From the NCBI GenBank assembly GCA_025408425.1, contig JANXYX010000016.1, forward strand, positions 87,435 through 151,434: DNA of 64,000 nt, written 5' to 3'. The DNA comes from Granulicella sp. (GTDB lineage Bacteria > Acidobacteriota > Terriglobia > Terriglobales > Acidobacteriaceae). Below, piece after piece: positions 1 through 8,514 of this stretch (the stretch's first letter is position 1; every line of letters starts with the position of its first letter). The notes beneath the pieces are model-generated. The model did no database searches. It was given only the letters and a program-made list of their open reading frames with translations, and was not told the origin of the DNA. Both the position numbers and the translations under genes were made by a program.

Positions 1-1
1 G

Positions 2-382
2 GACATCTCCGTCTCCGCAGATGAAAACGCAGGCGACATCGTGTGCGCCTTCTGCTCCGTTCACATCCACGGCGATGTTAGCGGAGACGTCGCCATCCTC
101 TTCGGCTCCGTCTCTGTTGATGCAGATCACTCCGTACACGGCGATGTCGCAATCCTGGGAGGCGACCTCAATCTCGCAGCAGACTCGCATGTCGGTGGCG
201 ACGTCGCCATCGCGGCAGGAGATCTCAATGCCAGTCCCGATGCCACCATCCGTGGTAACCGAGCGGTCTTTCCTGGACGCTTCTGGCTATTGGTCCCCCT
301 CGCCCCACTCCTCATCATCATCGGAATCATCTGGTTGATCATCTATCTCGTCCGTCGCAATCGTTACCGGGTCCCCACTTAA
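2..382 (+). CDS. Bactofilin-like repeat membrane protein, C-terminal part (5' end outside window)
   Basis: The reading frame is open from the first full codon of the window, so this is the 3' end of a longer gene. The visible part has about four imperfect repeats of the type HGDVxGDVAILxGSVxV, a right-handed beta-helix pattern seen in polymer-forming (bactofilin-like) and DUF8080-type proteins. It is followed by one hydrophobic segment (WLLVPLAPLLIIIGIIWLII) and a short basic tail (VRRNRYRVPT), which predicts a C-terminal membrane anchor with the repeats probably outside the cytoplasm. No catalytic motif is visible. Function unknown; a surface or envelope scaffold role is an inference from the repeat type. 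Confidence 0.6.
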   Translation, partial: DISVSADENAGDIVCAFCSVHIHGDVSGDVAILFGSVSVDADHSVHGDVAILGGDLNLAADSHVGGDVAIAAGDLNASPDATIRGNRAVFPGRFWLLVPLAPLLIIIGIIWLIIYLVRRNRYRVPT

Positions 383-451
383 CCCAACGGGCGCGGCTTT
401 AATCCTGGCCCGTGAACCAATAGATCGCAGACAAACAAAGCAAACCAACAA

Positions 452-481
452 AAAAGGTGCAGCCTTGTGGCTGCACCTTTT
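452..481. terminator. Bidirectional rho-independent terminator
   Basis: Perfect 13-bp inverted repeat (AAAAGGTGCAGCC / GGCTGCACCTTTT) with a TTGT loop. It has an A-run on one side and a T-run on the other, so it can stop the plus-strand gene ending at 382 and the minus-strand bamD-like gene ending at 504. Confidence 0.85.
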
Positions 482-503
482 CACATCTGATCAAACCTTC
501 CAC

Positions 504-2231
504 CTAGAACGGATTCAGCTTGTCCAGACCCTTCTTCTTCTTGTGCTTGCTGGATGACTCGTCGCCCTTGTCGAACTCCGGCTTGGCCTTCTTGCCGTTA
601 GCGGCTGGTGTTTGCGCGGCTGGCTGCGTTCCAGGTGCGATGTCATTCACCTGATCGGGCGCTCCCGCAGCCTTTTCAACTGCCGGAAGCGGAGTGGAAT
701 TCTCCGGTCCAACTGCCTTCAGGCCGCTGTTATCGCCGCTCGTCGCCGCTGGGTGCGTAACGATCTCCACACCCATCGAGGTTGTAGCCGCGCCACCCGT
801 CGTTGCTGCCGGTGTCATTGTCACTGCTGAACCGTTGGCAGTACTATCACCCGCCGTCGGCACGTCCTGCAGTTGAAGCGGTGCCACTGCGACAGGTGCC
901 CCTTCTGCAGGAGCCGCCGCACTTGTATTCTCAGACGCTGCAGTCTTGTCGACCGCAGGAGCCGCTACCGCATTCGGATTCATAGCCCCATTGAAATCGG
1001 CAACGATTTGCTTCGTTACTTGAGGGGCAAAAGTTGCCTTCGGATCCGCAATCGTCGGTTCCCCGGCGGTCGCAGCCTGCACCACGTCTGGCTTATGCAG
1101 GATCAGCAAGCCCAACCGGTCTTGAATCCGGTACTGCCGCCGGCTGTTCTCTAGTGCAGCGCTGGCAGCCATCTGCTCCGGTGTTGGCGTCGGAATCGGA
1201 AGATTCATCGCAGCCAGACGGTCACGTGCATCCTCAACGTGTGGGGATGCCGAATGCTCCAGTACAACCTTGCGATACGCCGCGGCGGCTTGATCGTCGT
1301 AAGTCCGCTCCAGCCGCGCCTTGCCGGCTTCCGGCAGCTTCAGCGTCCGGACGTAGCGCGCTTCAGCCTCATACGCATCGCCCAGTCCTACCAGCACGTC
1401 GTCCATGTGGCTGTACTGCGGATAGGTATCAACCACCGTCTGATACCGTGCGATCGTCGCTGGCCAGTTCGAATGGGTCGAATAGAAAGCGCCAATCTCG
1501 CTCTCGCGCGTCGCCAGAACCTCCTGCACCTCGCGCAACCGCTGCTTCGCATCCGGCACCAGAACCGACTCCGGATAGTCCGTCAACATGCGCCGGTACT
1601 CTTCCTCGGCGTGGGTCGCCTTCGCGTAATCGCGGTCCGGCTTATCCATCTGACGGAAGTAAATGTCGCCGATACGCATCTGCGCCTCGGCAGCTTCCGG
1701 AGCGTTCGGGAAGAACACGCGGAAGTCCGCATACTCGCTCTCCGCCTGCGTCAACGCCGCCGTACCACCCTCTTTGTACCAGCTATCTGCAATCGCCAGC
1801 TTCGCCCTCATCTGGTACTGCGAGTCAGGGTAAGTATTCAGCAAAGTCTGCAGATCCAGCCGCGCTACGTCGAAGTGTCCGCGCCGCGTTGCCTCCGTCG
1901 CCTTGTCATACAACTGCTTGTCCGGCAGCTTCGAGTCCACGCCCGCCAAAGGGTCAGTCTTCTTCGTCTTCTTCAGCTCGCGCTTCGTGTCCTTGGACTG
2001 GACGACCTTGGCTTCCTTCTCGGTCTTCTCAGTCTTGTCTTTGCTCTTCTTGCCCATCGTCGGAGCTGACAAAGTCACAGGCTGCTGCTGGCCATTGGCG
2101 TCAGTGGTCGTCTGCGAACTGCCAGCCACCTGCCCAACCGCACTCATCGAGATCATCAGCAGACTGGCCACGGCCAATCCCGCCACCACGCTTGCCTTAA
2201 GAATAGGAAAAAAGGAACGTTCACTCATCAA
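504..2231 (-). CDS. bamD: BamD/YfiO-like outer membrane assembly TPR protein with long disordered tail
   Basis: A 575-aa protein. After an N-terminal hydrophobic signal-like segment and a Lys-rich linker, residues about 95-340 hold TPR-like helical repeats typical of the YfiO/BamD family (repeats around DKQLYDKATEA, LNTYPDSQY, EEYRRMLTDYPES), the outer-membrane protein insertion (BAM) subunit. BamD is normally a lipoprotein of about 245 aa. Here I see no lipobox cysteine after the signal segment, and there is a ~200-residue Ala/Pro/Thr-rich C-terminal tail ending in a Lys cluster (KHKKKKG) and LNPF. It lies 96 bp downstream of rpe on the same strand and is followed by a strong terminator. A generic TPR periplasmic protein is the alternative. 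Confidence 0.75.
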   Translation of the reverse strand: MMSERSFFPILKASVVAGLAVASLLMISMSAVGQVAGSSQTTTDANGQQQPVTLSAPTMGKKSKDKTEKTEKEAKVVQSKDTKRELKKTKKTDPLAGVDSKLPDKQLYDKATEATRRGHFDVARLDLQTLLNTYPDSQYQMRAKLAIADSWYKEGGTAALTQAESEYADFRVFFPNAPEAAEAQMRIGDIYFRQMDKPDRDYAKATHAEEEYRRMLTDYPESVLVPDAKQRLREVQEVLATRESEIGAFYSTHSNWPATIARYQTVVDTYPQYSHMDDVLVGLGDAYEAEARYVRTLKLPEAGKARLERTYDDQAAAAYRKVVLEHSASPHVEDARDRLAAMNLPIPTPTPEQMAASAALENSRRQYRIQDRLGLLILHKPDVVQAATAGEPTIADPKATFAPQVTKQIVADFNGAMNPNAVAAPAVDKTAASENTSAAAPAEGAPVAVAPLQLQDVPTAGDSTANGSAVTMTPAATTGGAATTSMGVEIVTHPAATSGDNSGLKAVGPENSTPLPAVEKAAGAPDQVNDIAPGTQPAAQTPAANGKKAKPEFDKGDESSSKHKKKKGLDKLNPF

Positions 2232-2327
2232 ATCGAAACCCCATCTGTCCCGCGCATCAACGCGGAGACTGCACTCTATTCTAAACTTCCTGCGAGACTC
2301 GTGCTCACTCGCGCCTGATCCAGCCTG

Positions 2328-3023
2328 CTATTCCTGCTCAATAAATTCTTGTTTCGCAGCCTCTTCGGCCGCACGAGCCAGCTTCAGAAACTCGACCGCG
2401 TTCTGCTCAGTCTTGCCCGGGCTGAAGATCGCCGACCCGGCCACCAGCATGTCCGCTCCTGATTCGACCACCAGACCCACCGTATCGTGAGCAACCCCAC
2501 CATCCACTTCAATCCGGAAGTTCAGCCCCATCTCATGCCGAATCTCCTTCAGGTACGCAATCTTCTCCAGCGCCAGCGGCAGAAACTTCTGCCCGCCATA
2601 CCCCGGATTCACGCTCATGATCAGCACATGATGAACCATTGGAAGGACTTCTATCAAAGTATCCACCGGCGTCGCCGGATTAATCACCACCGCCGGCAGC
2701 ATCCCATGTCGTTCAATCTGTTGCAGCGTCCGGTGCAAATGCCGGCAAACTTCCTGATGCACGCTGATCATGTTCGCGCCAGCCGCAGCCAGGTCCGCAA
2801 TCAGAGCATCCGGATTGTCAACCATCAGATGGCAGTCCAATGGCAGCTTCGTCGCTGCCCGCAGTGACTTCACCACAGGTGGCCCAAAGCTGATGGTAGG
2901 CACAAAATGCCCATCCATTACATCCACATGCACAATCGTCCCGCCGCCACGCTCCGCTGTCGCAACCTCATCCGCCAGGTGCGCAAAGTCCGCCGCCAAT
3001 ATCGAAAATGCCAGCTCAACCAC
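2328..3023 (-). CDS. rpe: Ribulose-phosphate 3-epimerase
   Basis: Interconverts ribulose-5-phosphate and xylulose-5-phosphate in the pentose phosphate pathway. The protein is 231 aa, usual for Rpe, and shows the TIM-barrel motifs LAFSILAADF, HVDVMDGHFVP (metal ligands His and Asp), DCHLMV, MSVNPGYGGQKF and VDGG near the C-terminus. I chose a GTG start at 3023 because GGTGGAG lies 6 bases upstream and the resulting N-terminus (MVELAFSILAAD) matches the family; an in-frame GTG 12 bases upstream has no such site. It is probably cotranscribed with the bamD-like gene downstream. Confidence 0.95.
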   Translation of the reverse strand: MVELAFSILAADFAHLADEVATAERGGGTIVHVDVMDGHFVPTISFGPPVVKSLRAATKLPLDCHLMVDNPDALIADLAAAGANMISVHQEVCRHLHRTLQQIERHGMLPAVVINPATPVDTLIEVLPMVHHVLIMSVNPGYGGQKFLPLALEKIAYLKEIRHEMGLNFRIEVDGGVAHDTVGLVVESGADMLVAGSAIFSPGKTEQNAVEFLKLARAAEEAAKQEFIEQE

Positions 3024-3101
3024 AGTTATCTCCACCAGAAATCGATAGCCCCAGTCTACCAGTCGCTTCCCGCCCCTCTACTTTCGGCGATCCATCATGC
3101 C

Positions 3102-3163
3102 GGGTGCCCCATCTTCGCGGCAGTTTTATCGCCGCTAAGGTGGGCATCGCGCAAAGCGCGACC
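3102..3163. repeat. Intergenic palindromic repeat, copy A
   Basis: Begins GGGTGCCCCATCTTCGCGG and continues through a stem (CGCGGC...GCCGC) to GGTGGGCATCGCGCAAAGCGC. The same GGGTGCCCC ... GTGGGCA(T/C) frame recurs between genes near 52.7 kb and 57.5 kb. It looks like a REP-type element located between uvrC-like and rpe. Confidence 0.6.
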
Positions 3164-3187
3164 CATCCTGCCAACGCAGAATCGGTC

Positions 3188-4615
3188 TCAGCTCTGAGAG
3201 GAATCCGACGCCTGCTCGCCCTCAATCTCATCGGCTTCCTTGACTAGCCGCCCAGCGTCCCCCGAAACGACAGGCTCCACCCCCTCCCGCACTTCCTCCA
3301 GAATCCGCACCTTCTCCCCCTTAGCTGCCTCCCGCTGCGTCTCAGCCATTACTGCGGGCTCACCCAGCACCATCCGCGCCGCGCCCCGCAGAATCCGTCG
3401 CACCGGCCAACTCCCATCCTCCCGCGGCAGAAAAACCTCACCCACCCGCTGCTTCTCAGGCCTGTAGTACCACCGCCGCAGCAGCGACAGATGATCGCTC
3501 AGCATCGCCAGATCATTCGTACTCCCCACCCGCTCCTTCAACGCCGCAAGCACCTGCGCAGCCCGTTCCTCCGGCGAATCCTTCACCACACCTTCCACCC
3601 CAATCTCCCCATCCAGCGGAACCGCCTGCAGCATCAGTGGCTGTGCAAACAAGCTGCTTCCCACGCTCGTCTGCTCCTTCACCGCCCTTACCCCCAGCGT
3701 CGACAATCGCTCCGGCCCCGCCAGGCACCCACCCTCCAGCATGAAAATTGCCGCTTCATCATCCCGCTCACCTGTCTTCGCCGCCGCCTGCACCACCACC
3801 GCCTTCAGCTTCGGCACTGGCCTCACCATCTCATCCGCCAGCGCAATCGCCGCCTTCACCTTGTGCCACTGAGCATGCAGCGCCGCAGCCTTCTCAAACT
3901 CCATCGCCGCCGAAGCCTCTTCCCGCTCCAGCCCAATCGCGATCACCATGCTCTCGCCCCGCGTATCGAAAAACGCCTTCACCGCCCTCGCCTCCGCCCC
4001 ATACTCCTCCGCCGTACAAGCCATCTTGCAGGGCTCCAGACACTTCTTCATCTCCCCATACACACACCCCGGATGCTCCGGATACGGATGCAACTCCTCA
4101 TGGCACCGCCGCAGCTTGAACAGGTCCAGCACCGCATCGCAGTACCGCTCCGCCGCCGCCCGCGAAGGAAACGGCCCATACATCGTCCCCAGCGCCCGCT
4201 TGCTCAACCGGTTCGTCACATATACCCGCGGAAAATCATTCTCCATCGTCATTCTTAGGAAGTAAGGCGTATGCAGCTTCAACCGCCTCCGCGCCTCCGC
4301 ATACCCAAAGATCGCCGCCGCCGCGTGATACAGCACCACCGAAGACTCAAACTCCGACCCCGTGGAGCAGTACTCGATCCGCGCCACCTTCTCCCGCAGA
4401 TTCAGCCGCTTCGACTGCTCCTCCGGCGGGTCCAGTAAGCGCCGCATCCTCCGCCGCATATCCGCCGTCCGCGTCAGATAAGGCTCATCCCCCACCCGCG
4501 CCCCACACAGCGCAAACACCCCCGGACCCGCCGGAACCGAGCGCAAGATCTCCTCCGCCCGCCCCGCCTCAAACCCAACCAGCACATCGAAATGAAAGTG
4601 AGCCGCCACCGCCAC
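3188..4615 (-). CDS. UvrC-like protein lacking the C-terminal nuclease, with a degenerate GIY-YIG domain
   Basis: A 475-aa protein (GTG start) that aligns with the N-terminal half of excinuclease subunit UvrC. Residues ~29-105 correspond to the GIY-YIG domain (PGVF at 31-34, Tyr46, Arg56). A central four-Cys cluster, C-x12-C-x7-C-x3-C, matches the UvrC Fe-S cysteines, and an Ala/Glu-rich UVR-type helical hairpin lies near residues 250-275. The metal-binding glutamate of the GIY-YIG site (E76 of Thermotoga UvrC) aligns with a leucine near residue 95, and the first Tyr is Phe34. The C-terminal RNase H-like nuclease and HhH domains of a ~600-aa UvrC are absent. It may be a binding or regulatory paralogue rather than the repair nuclease. 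Confidence 0.7.
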   Translation of the reverse strand: MAVAAHFHFDVLVGFEAGRAEEILRSVPAGPGVFALCGARVGDEPYLTRTADMRRRMRRLLDPPEEQSKRLNLREKVARIEYCSTGSEFESSVVLYHAAAAIFGYAEARRRLKLHTPYFLRMTMENDFPRVYVTNRLSKRALGTMYGPFPSRAAAERYCDAVLDLFKLRRCHEELHPYPEHPGCVYGEMKKCLEPCKMACTAEEYGAEARAVKAFFDTRGESMVIAIGLEREEASAAMEFEKAAALHAQWHKVKAAIALADEMVRPVPKLKAVVVQAAAKTGERDDEAAIFMLEGGCLAGPERLSTLGVRAVKEQTSVGSSLFAQPLMLQAVPLDGEIGVEGVVKDSPEERAAQVLAALKERVGSTNDLAMLSDHLSLLRRWYYRPEKQRVGEVFLPREDGSWPVRRILRGAARMVLGEPAVMAETQREAAKGEKVRILEEVREGVEPVVSGDAGRLVKEADEIEGEQASDSSQS

Positions 4616-4871
4616 ATTCTACTTGGCCGAAGCGCGCACCATAGACGGGGTAGGATTATCGTCACGACTATGTTCACGATTCAAGCTGCTCGCAAACTGA
4701 TATCGTTCACCGCCCTAGCCTTCGTGTGCGGCTTGCCAGCGCGTAGTCAACAGAGCCGGAACAGTCAGCATTCTGTAGCGAATGTGAGATCGTGCACCCT
4801 ATCGCTGCTCCATTCACTTCGTCGGAAACCACTATATTCAGTTCAAGCAGCAACGTGGCAATTTGTAGCCA

Positions 4872-6287
4872 TCACGACCCCGCGATCATCATCCCCTCAA
4901 CCCGAATCGTCGGCGCAGCACTCGCCCCACGAAACACCAGATCGTTCCCAATCGCCACAATATTTTTGTACATGTCCTTCAAGTTCCCAGCGATCGTAAT
5001 CTCCTCCACCGGATACGCGATCTCGCCGTTCTCAATCCACATCCCACTCGCCCCCTGCGAGTAGTCGCCCGTCACCAGGTTCACCCCGAACCCCATCACC
5101 TCTGTCACGTACAAGCCGCTCTGCACGTCCAAAATGATCTCTTCCGGCGTCTCCGTCCCCGGCTCCAGATAAAAATTGTGCGCCCCAATCCCAGGATTCC
5201 CAGCCAGCCCTCGCGAAGCGTTTCCCGTCGATCGCAGCCCCAGCTTCCGCGCCGTATAAGTATTCATCACATAGTTCGTCAGGATGCCGCGCTCCACCAG
5301 CACCGTCCGCCGCGTCGGCAGTCCCTCGCCATCGAATGGCGAAGTCCCAAACCCGCCAATCCCATCCAGCACCATCGTCCCGTCGTCCACCACGGTAATG
5401 TTGTGCCCCGCCACTTGCTCGCCCAGCATCCCCGCAAAGAAAGATGCATTCCGATAGATCGCATCTCCTTCTGCCGCACTGAAGATATTGCCCATGATCG
5501 ACTTTGAAATCTCAGGAGAAAACACCACCGGAGCCTTCTGCGTCTTCACCCGCCGGGCCCCCAGCCGTCTCAGCGTCCTCCGTGCCGCCTCCTCGCCCAC
5601 CTCTTCAGGAGACTCCAGTTTCTTCGTCGTCCGCGAGCTCGAATACCAGTAGTTCCGCTGCATCCCACCCTTCTCGTCCACCGCAATCGGCGAAACCGAG
5701 AACCCGCAATAACTCCGCCGATACTCACCCCAGAACCCCCGGGAGTTCATCAGTATCTTATGGGAGGTCGCCGTCTCAAACTCCGAACCCCCAGAGTTTT
5801 GAATCCGCGTGTCATACGCCATCGCCGCAGCCTCGCACCGCCGCGCTACCTCGATCCGCTCGGCCGGCGGCTGCTCGTTCACATCATCAAAGTACAACTT
5901 CAGATCGCCCCCGTCGGGAGCACAGGTCTGCCCGAACTCATGAGCCTCCGGCAGCCCGGCGAACGGGTCTTCACTGGTAATCTTCGCCAGCGTCACCGCC
6001 CCATCCACCAGCCGGGCAATGCTCTCGTCCGAGAAGTCCGACGACGAAGTACTCGCCACACGCTGCCCGATAAACACCCGCAGGCCCACCGCCCGCGAGC
6101 CAGACTCTTTCAGCGTCTCCACCTGCCCCAGCCGCACCAGTGCAGAGAACTCATCGCCCTCATACACCACGGCCTCAGCATCCGTAGCCCCAGCCTTCAA
6201 CGCTCGGGCCAGAACATCCGCAGCAAGCTGCTTCATATCAGAAGAGACAACTGGGGAGGAGACATTCGCCGACGCAGACTGTGACAC
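4872..6287 (-). CDS. tldE: TldE/PmbA-family protease subunit
   Basis: A 471-aa member of the PmbA/TldE half of the TldD/TldE heterodimeric metalloprotease, which degrades unfolded or modified peptides (microcin B17 maturation, CcdA degradation in E. coli). Family features are the N-terminal domain with VRLGQVETLKES and the C-terminal barrel with NTYTARKLGLRSTGNASRG and LVTGDYSQGASGMWIENGEI. As expected for TldE there is no HExxxH site. The start is GTG with GAGGTG four bases upstream, overlapping the stop of the preceding small gene, which suggests translational coupling. It is the last gene of the tldD-small-small-tldE operon. Confidence 0.93.
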   Translation of the reverse strand: MSQSASANVSSPVVSSDMKQLAADVLARALKAGATDAEAVVYEGDEFSALVRLGQVETLKESGSRAVGLRVFIGQRVASTSSSDFSDESIARLVDGAVTLAKITSEDPFAGLPEAHEFGQTCAPDGGDLKLYFDDVNEQPPAERIEVARRCEAAAMAYDTRIQNSGGSEFETATSHKILMNSRGFWGEYRRSYCGFSVSPIAVDEKGGMQRNYWYSSSRTTKKLESPEEVGEEAARRTLRRLGARRVKTQKAPVVFSPEISKSIMGNIFSAAEGDAIYRNASFFAGMLGEQVAGHNITVVDDGTMVLDGIGGFGTSPFDGEGLPTRRTVLVERGILTNYVMNTYTARKLGLRSTGNASRGLAGNPGIGAHNFYLEPGTETPEEIILDVQSGLYVTEVMGFGVNLVTGDYSQGASGMWIENGEIAYPVEEITIAGNLKDMYKNIVAIGNDLVFRGASAAPTIRVEGMMIAGS

Positions 6288-6295
6288 GATTCACC

Positions 6296-6604
6296 TCAAC
6301 GAACAGGGGTTTGAGACATCCGCGGCAAACGGCCATCGGTCGACTTCAGAAAGTGAATGCCAGCCGAGCAATACTCCGAGTCGCTCTTCAGCTTGTGCTC
6401 AATATGCGGTGGCGGAGCATTCTCAACATGCCGCCGAAAAAGCTTCACCGCGCCGCCGCAATCCTTGCAACGGAACTCCGTATCGCTGTCGATCAGTGCC
6501 TCGGAGATCAGCTTCACCTTCCAGAACGGCTCATATCCACCGGTGGCGCGTACTCGCCGACGCTTCACTTCACACTCATAAAACTTCTCGCGTTCGACTG
6601 CCAT
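6296..6604 (-). CDS. Small zinc-ribbon protein, tandem paralogue 1
   Basis: A 102-aa hypothetical protein. The second ATG (6604) is chosen because it gives better spacing from GAGGTGA and the same MAVEREK N-terminus as the paralogue next door. The core is FRCKDCGGAVKL, then HIEHK, then SEYC, a CxxC...H...H...C arrangement resembling the zinc-ribbon head of CoiA-like proteins; metal binding is inferred. It is about 60-65% identical to the gene at 6698-7006, so the pair arose by tandem duplication. It lies between tldD and tldE on the same strand, 8 bases before tldE. Function unknown: adaptor, regulator or substrate of TldD/E are open possibilities. Confidence 0.8.
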   Translation of the reverse strand: MAVEREKFYECEVKRRRVRATGGYEPFWKVKLISEALIDSDTEFRCKDCGGAVKLFRRHVENAPPPHIEHKLKSDSEYCSAGIHFLKSTDGRLPRMSQTPVR

Positions 6605-6697
6605 CATTCACCTCGGGAATCTTGGTTATCTTTCGTTGTTTCGAACTTTCAGATGTGCCGCACGCAAGTCAATCGTTCTGCGCTGCTGCAAAAATCG

Positions 6698-7006
6698 TTA
6701 TTCGACAGGATGCGCCGAGTGCTTCGCTTCGCGCCCATCGGTCGCCTTCTTAAACAGCATCCCGCCGGCGCAATACTCTGAGTCCGCAGGCAGCTTGTGT
6801 TCAACATAAGGGATCGTTCCTGCCTTGCCATTCCGGCCCATCAATTTCACTGCACCAAGGCAATCCTTGCAACGGAACTCCGTATCGCTGTCGGCCAGTG
6901 CAACTGCTACCGTCTTCACCTTCCAGAAAGGTTCGTAACCGCCGCCAACTTTCACACGCCGCCGTTTTACTTCACACTCGTAGATCTTCTCGCGTTCAAC
7001 GGCCAT
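6698..7006 (-). CDS. Small zinc-ribbon protein, tandem paralogue 2
   Basis: A 102-aa paralogue of the neighbouring gene, sharing MAVEREK, YECEVKRRRV, GGYEPFWKVK, DSDTEFRCKDC, GAVKL, VEHKL and DSEYC. Its ATG abuts the tldD stop codon directly, with an AGGA six bases upstream inside the end of tldD, so it is certainly in the tldD operon. Cysteines of the CxxC pair and the later His and Cys are conserved between the copies, while the loop before the His and the C-terminal 15 residues diverge, pointing to a structural zinc site. No known function; not recognised as a named family. Confidence 0.8.
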   Translation of the reverse strand: MAVEREKIYECEVKRRRVKVGGGYEPFWKVKTVAVALADSDTEFRCKDCLGAVKLMGRNGKAGTIPYVEHKLPADSEYCAGGMLFKKATDGREAKHSAHPVE

Positions 7007-8452
7007 TTATTGTCCTGTTCCTCCGACCGTCATGCGGTCGAGCTTCACTGTTGGCATCCCTACGCCTACCGGCACGCTCTGCCCGGCCTTGCCGCAGGTG
7101 CCTATTCCTTCATCCAGCGCCAAATCGTTCCCAACCATCGAAACGTACTTCAACGCCTCTGGCCCGTTTCCAATCAACGTCGCGCCCTTCACCGGGCGAG
7201 TCACCTTACCGTCTTCAATCAGGTAAGCCTCACTGGCCGAGAACACAAACTTGCCGTTCGTAATATCCACCTGCCCACCACCAAAGTTCACCGCGTACAA
7301 CCCGCGCTTCACGCTCTTGATGATGTCTTCCGGCATATCCTCACCGTTCAGCATGTACGTATTCGTCATGCGCGGCATCGGGATATGGTGGTAGCTCTCC
7401 CGCCGCCCACTCCCCGTATTCGGCATTCCCATCAGCCGGGAGTTCAGCTTGTCCGAGAGAAATCCCTTCAGAATCCCGTTCTCAATCAGCACCGTCTCCT
7501 GGGTCGGATTCCCCTCGTCATCGATGTTGATCGATCCGCGCCGGTTCGGCATAAGTCCGTTGTCCACCACCGTCACCTTGCTGCTTGCCACTTGCTGACC
7601 AATCAATCCCGCAAACGCCGAAGTCTTCTTGCGGTTGAAGTCCGCCTCCAGCCCATGACCGACAGCCTCGTGCAGCAGCACGCCTGGCCAACCCGGTCCC
7701 AGTACCACTTCCATCTCGCCTGCCGGAGCATCCACCGCCCCAAGCTGCAGAATCGCCGTACGCGCCGCCTCCCGCGCATAGTGCTCCGGGCTCTTGTCGC
7801 CTTCAAAGAAATCCAGTGTCACCCGACCACCGCCGCCGCTCGTTCCCCGCGCCGTGCTCGTCGCATCCTTTGCGATCACGAAAACGTTCAGTCGCGCCAG
7901 TGGCTGCGTATCGCTCGCAAACGTTCCATCGCTCGCCGCCACCAGAATCCGTCTTAACTCGTCGTTAAAGCCCGCTCGAACCTGTGTAATCCGCGGATCG
8001 TAATCCCGCGCAGCCTTGTCCGCCCGCTGAATCAGCTTCAGCTTCGCCGCAATCTCTGCATCGCTCGTCGCCCCCGCCACTGGGTAAAGTGACTTCGGCG
8101 TCTCCGCATGGCGAAACCCGCTCATCAATTCCTTCGCAGGGCCACTCGCAATCAACGCTGCCGTCCGAGCCGCCCGCAGAAGCCGTTCGCTCGATAGATC
8201 ATCCGTATACGCATACCCGGTGCGCTCACCGGACACCACACGAATCCCGCAACCAACACTGATTCCCTGGCTCGCCGACTTCACCAGCGACTCATCCACT
8301 CCCAGTGACGTAGACGTAACTGACTCAAAATAAAGGTCTGCATAATCCCCGCCAGCCGATAGTGCCTCCCCCAGGCAGCGTTCCATCAGGCGTTCCGATA
8401 AACCAAGCTTCTCAATGAAGTAGCGTTTATGGTCGGGTGCAGGTATTGTCAT
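7007..8452 (-). CDS. tldD: TldD metalloprotease
   Basis: A 481-aa catalytic subunit of the TldD/TldE protease. The HExxxH zinc site is intact (HEAVGH, His261-Glu262-His266). Downstream are the family segments GSINIDDEGNPTQ, RRESYHHIPMPRMTNTY and the C-terminal GTCGKAGQSVPVGVG, whose Cys is a conserved metal-site residue in the family. Length and motifs are those of E. coli TldD. It is the second gene of a minus-strand run after the DUF1906 gene (62-bp gap) and is followed without a gap by the two small zinc-ribbon genes and then tldE. Confidence 0.96.
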   Translation of the reverse strand: MTIPAPDHKRYFIEKLGLSERLMERCLGEALSAGGDYADLYFESVTSTSLGVDESLVKSASQGISVGCGIRVVSGERTGYAYTDDLSSERLLRAARTAALIASGPAKELMSGFRHAETPKSLYPVAGATSDAEIAAKLKLIQRADKAARDYDPRITQVRAGFNDELRRILVAASDGTFASDTQPLARLNVFVIAKDATSTARGTSGGGGRVTLDFFEGDKSPEHYAREAARTAILQLGAVDAPAGEMEVVLGPGWPGVLLHEAVGHGLEADFNRKKTSAFAGLIGQQVASSKVTVVDNGLMPNRRGSINIDDEGNPTQETVLIENGILKGFLSDKLNSRLMGMPNTGSGRRESYHHIPMPRMTNTYMLNGEDMPEDIIKSVKRGLYAVNFGGGQVDITNGKFVFSASEAYLIEDGKVTRPVKGATLIGNGPEALKYVSMVGNDLALDEGIGTCGKAGQSVPVGVGMPTVKLDRMTVGGTGQ

Positions 8453-8514
8453 CTATTCAATTCTAGGCTTCGCAGCCACGCGCGGCAAATGACCTCCCTC
8501 GCACCGTCGCTCAA

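Noticed and set aside
1034..2200. 388-codon plus-strand frame across the bamD-like gene
   Set aside because: Pro/Ser/Arg-rich antisense translation with no motif; the minus-strand gene has TPR repeats.
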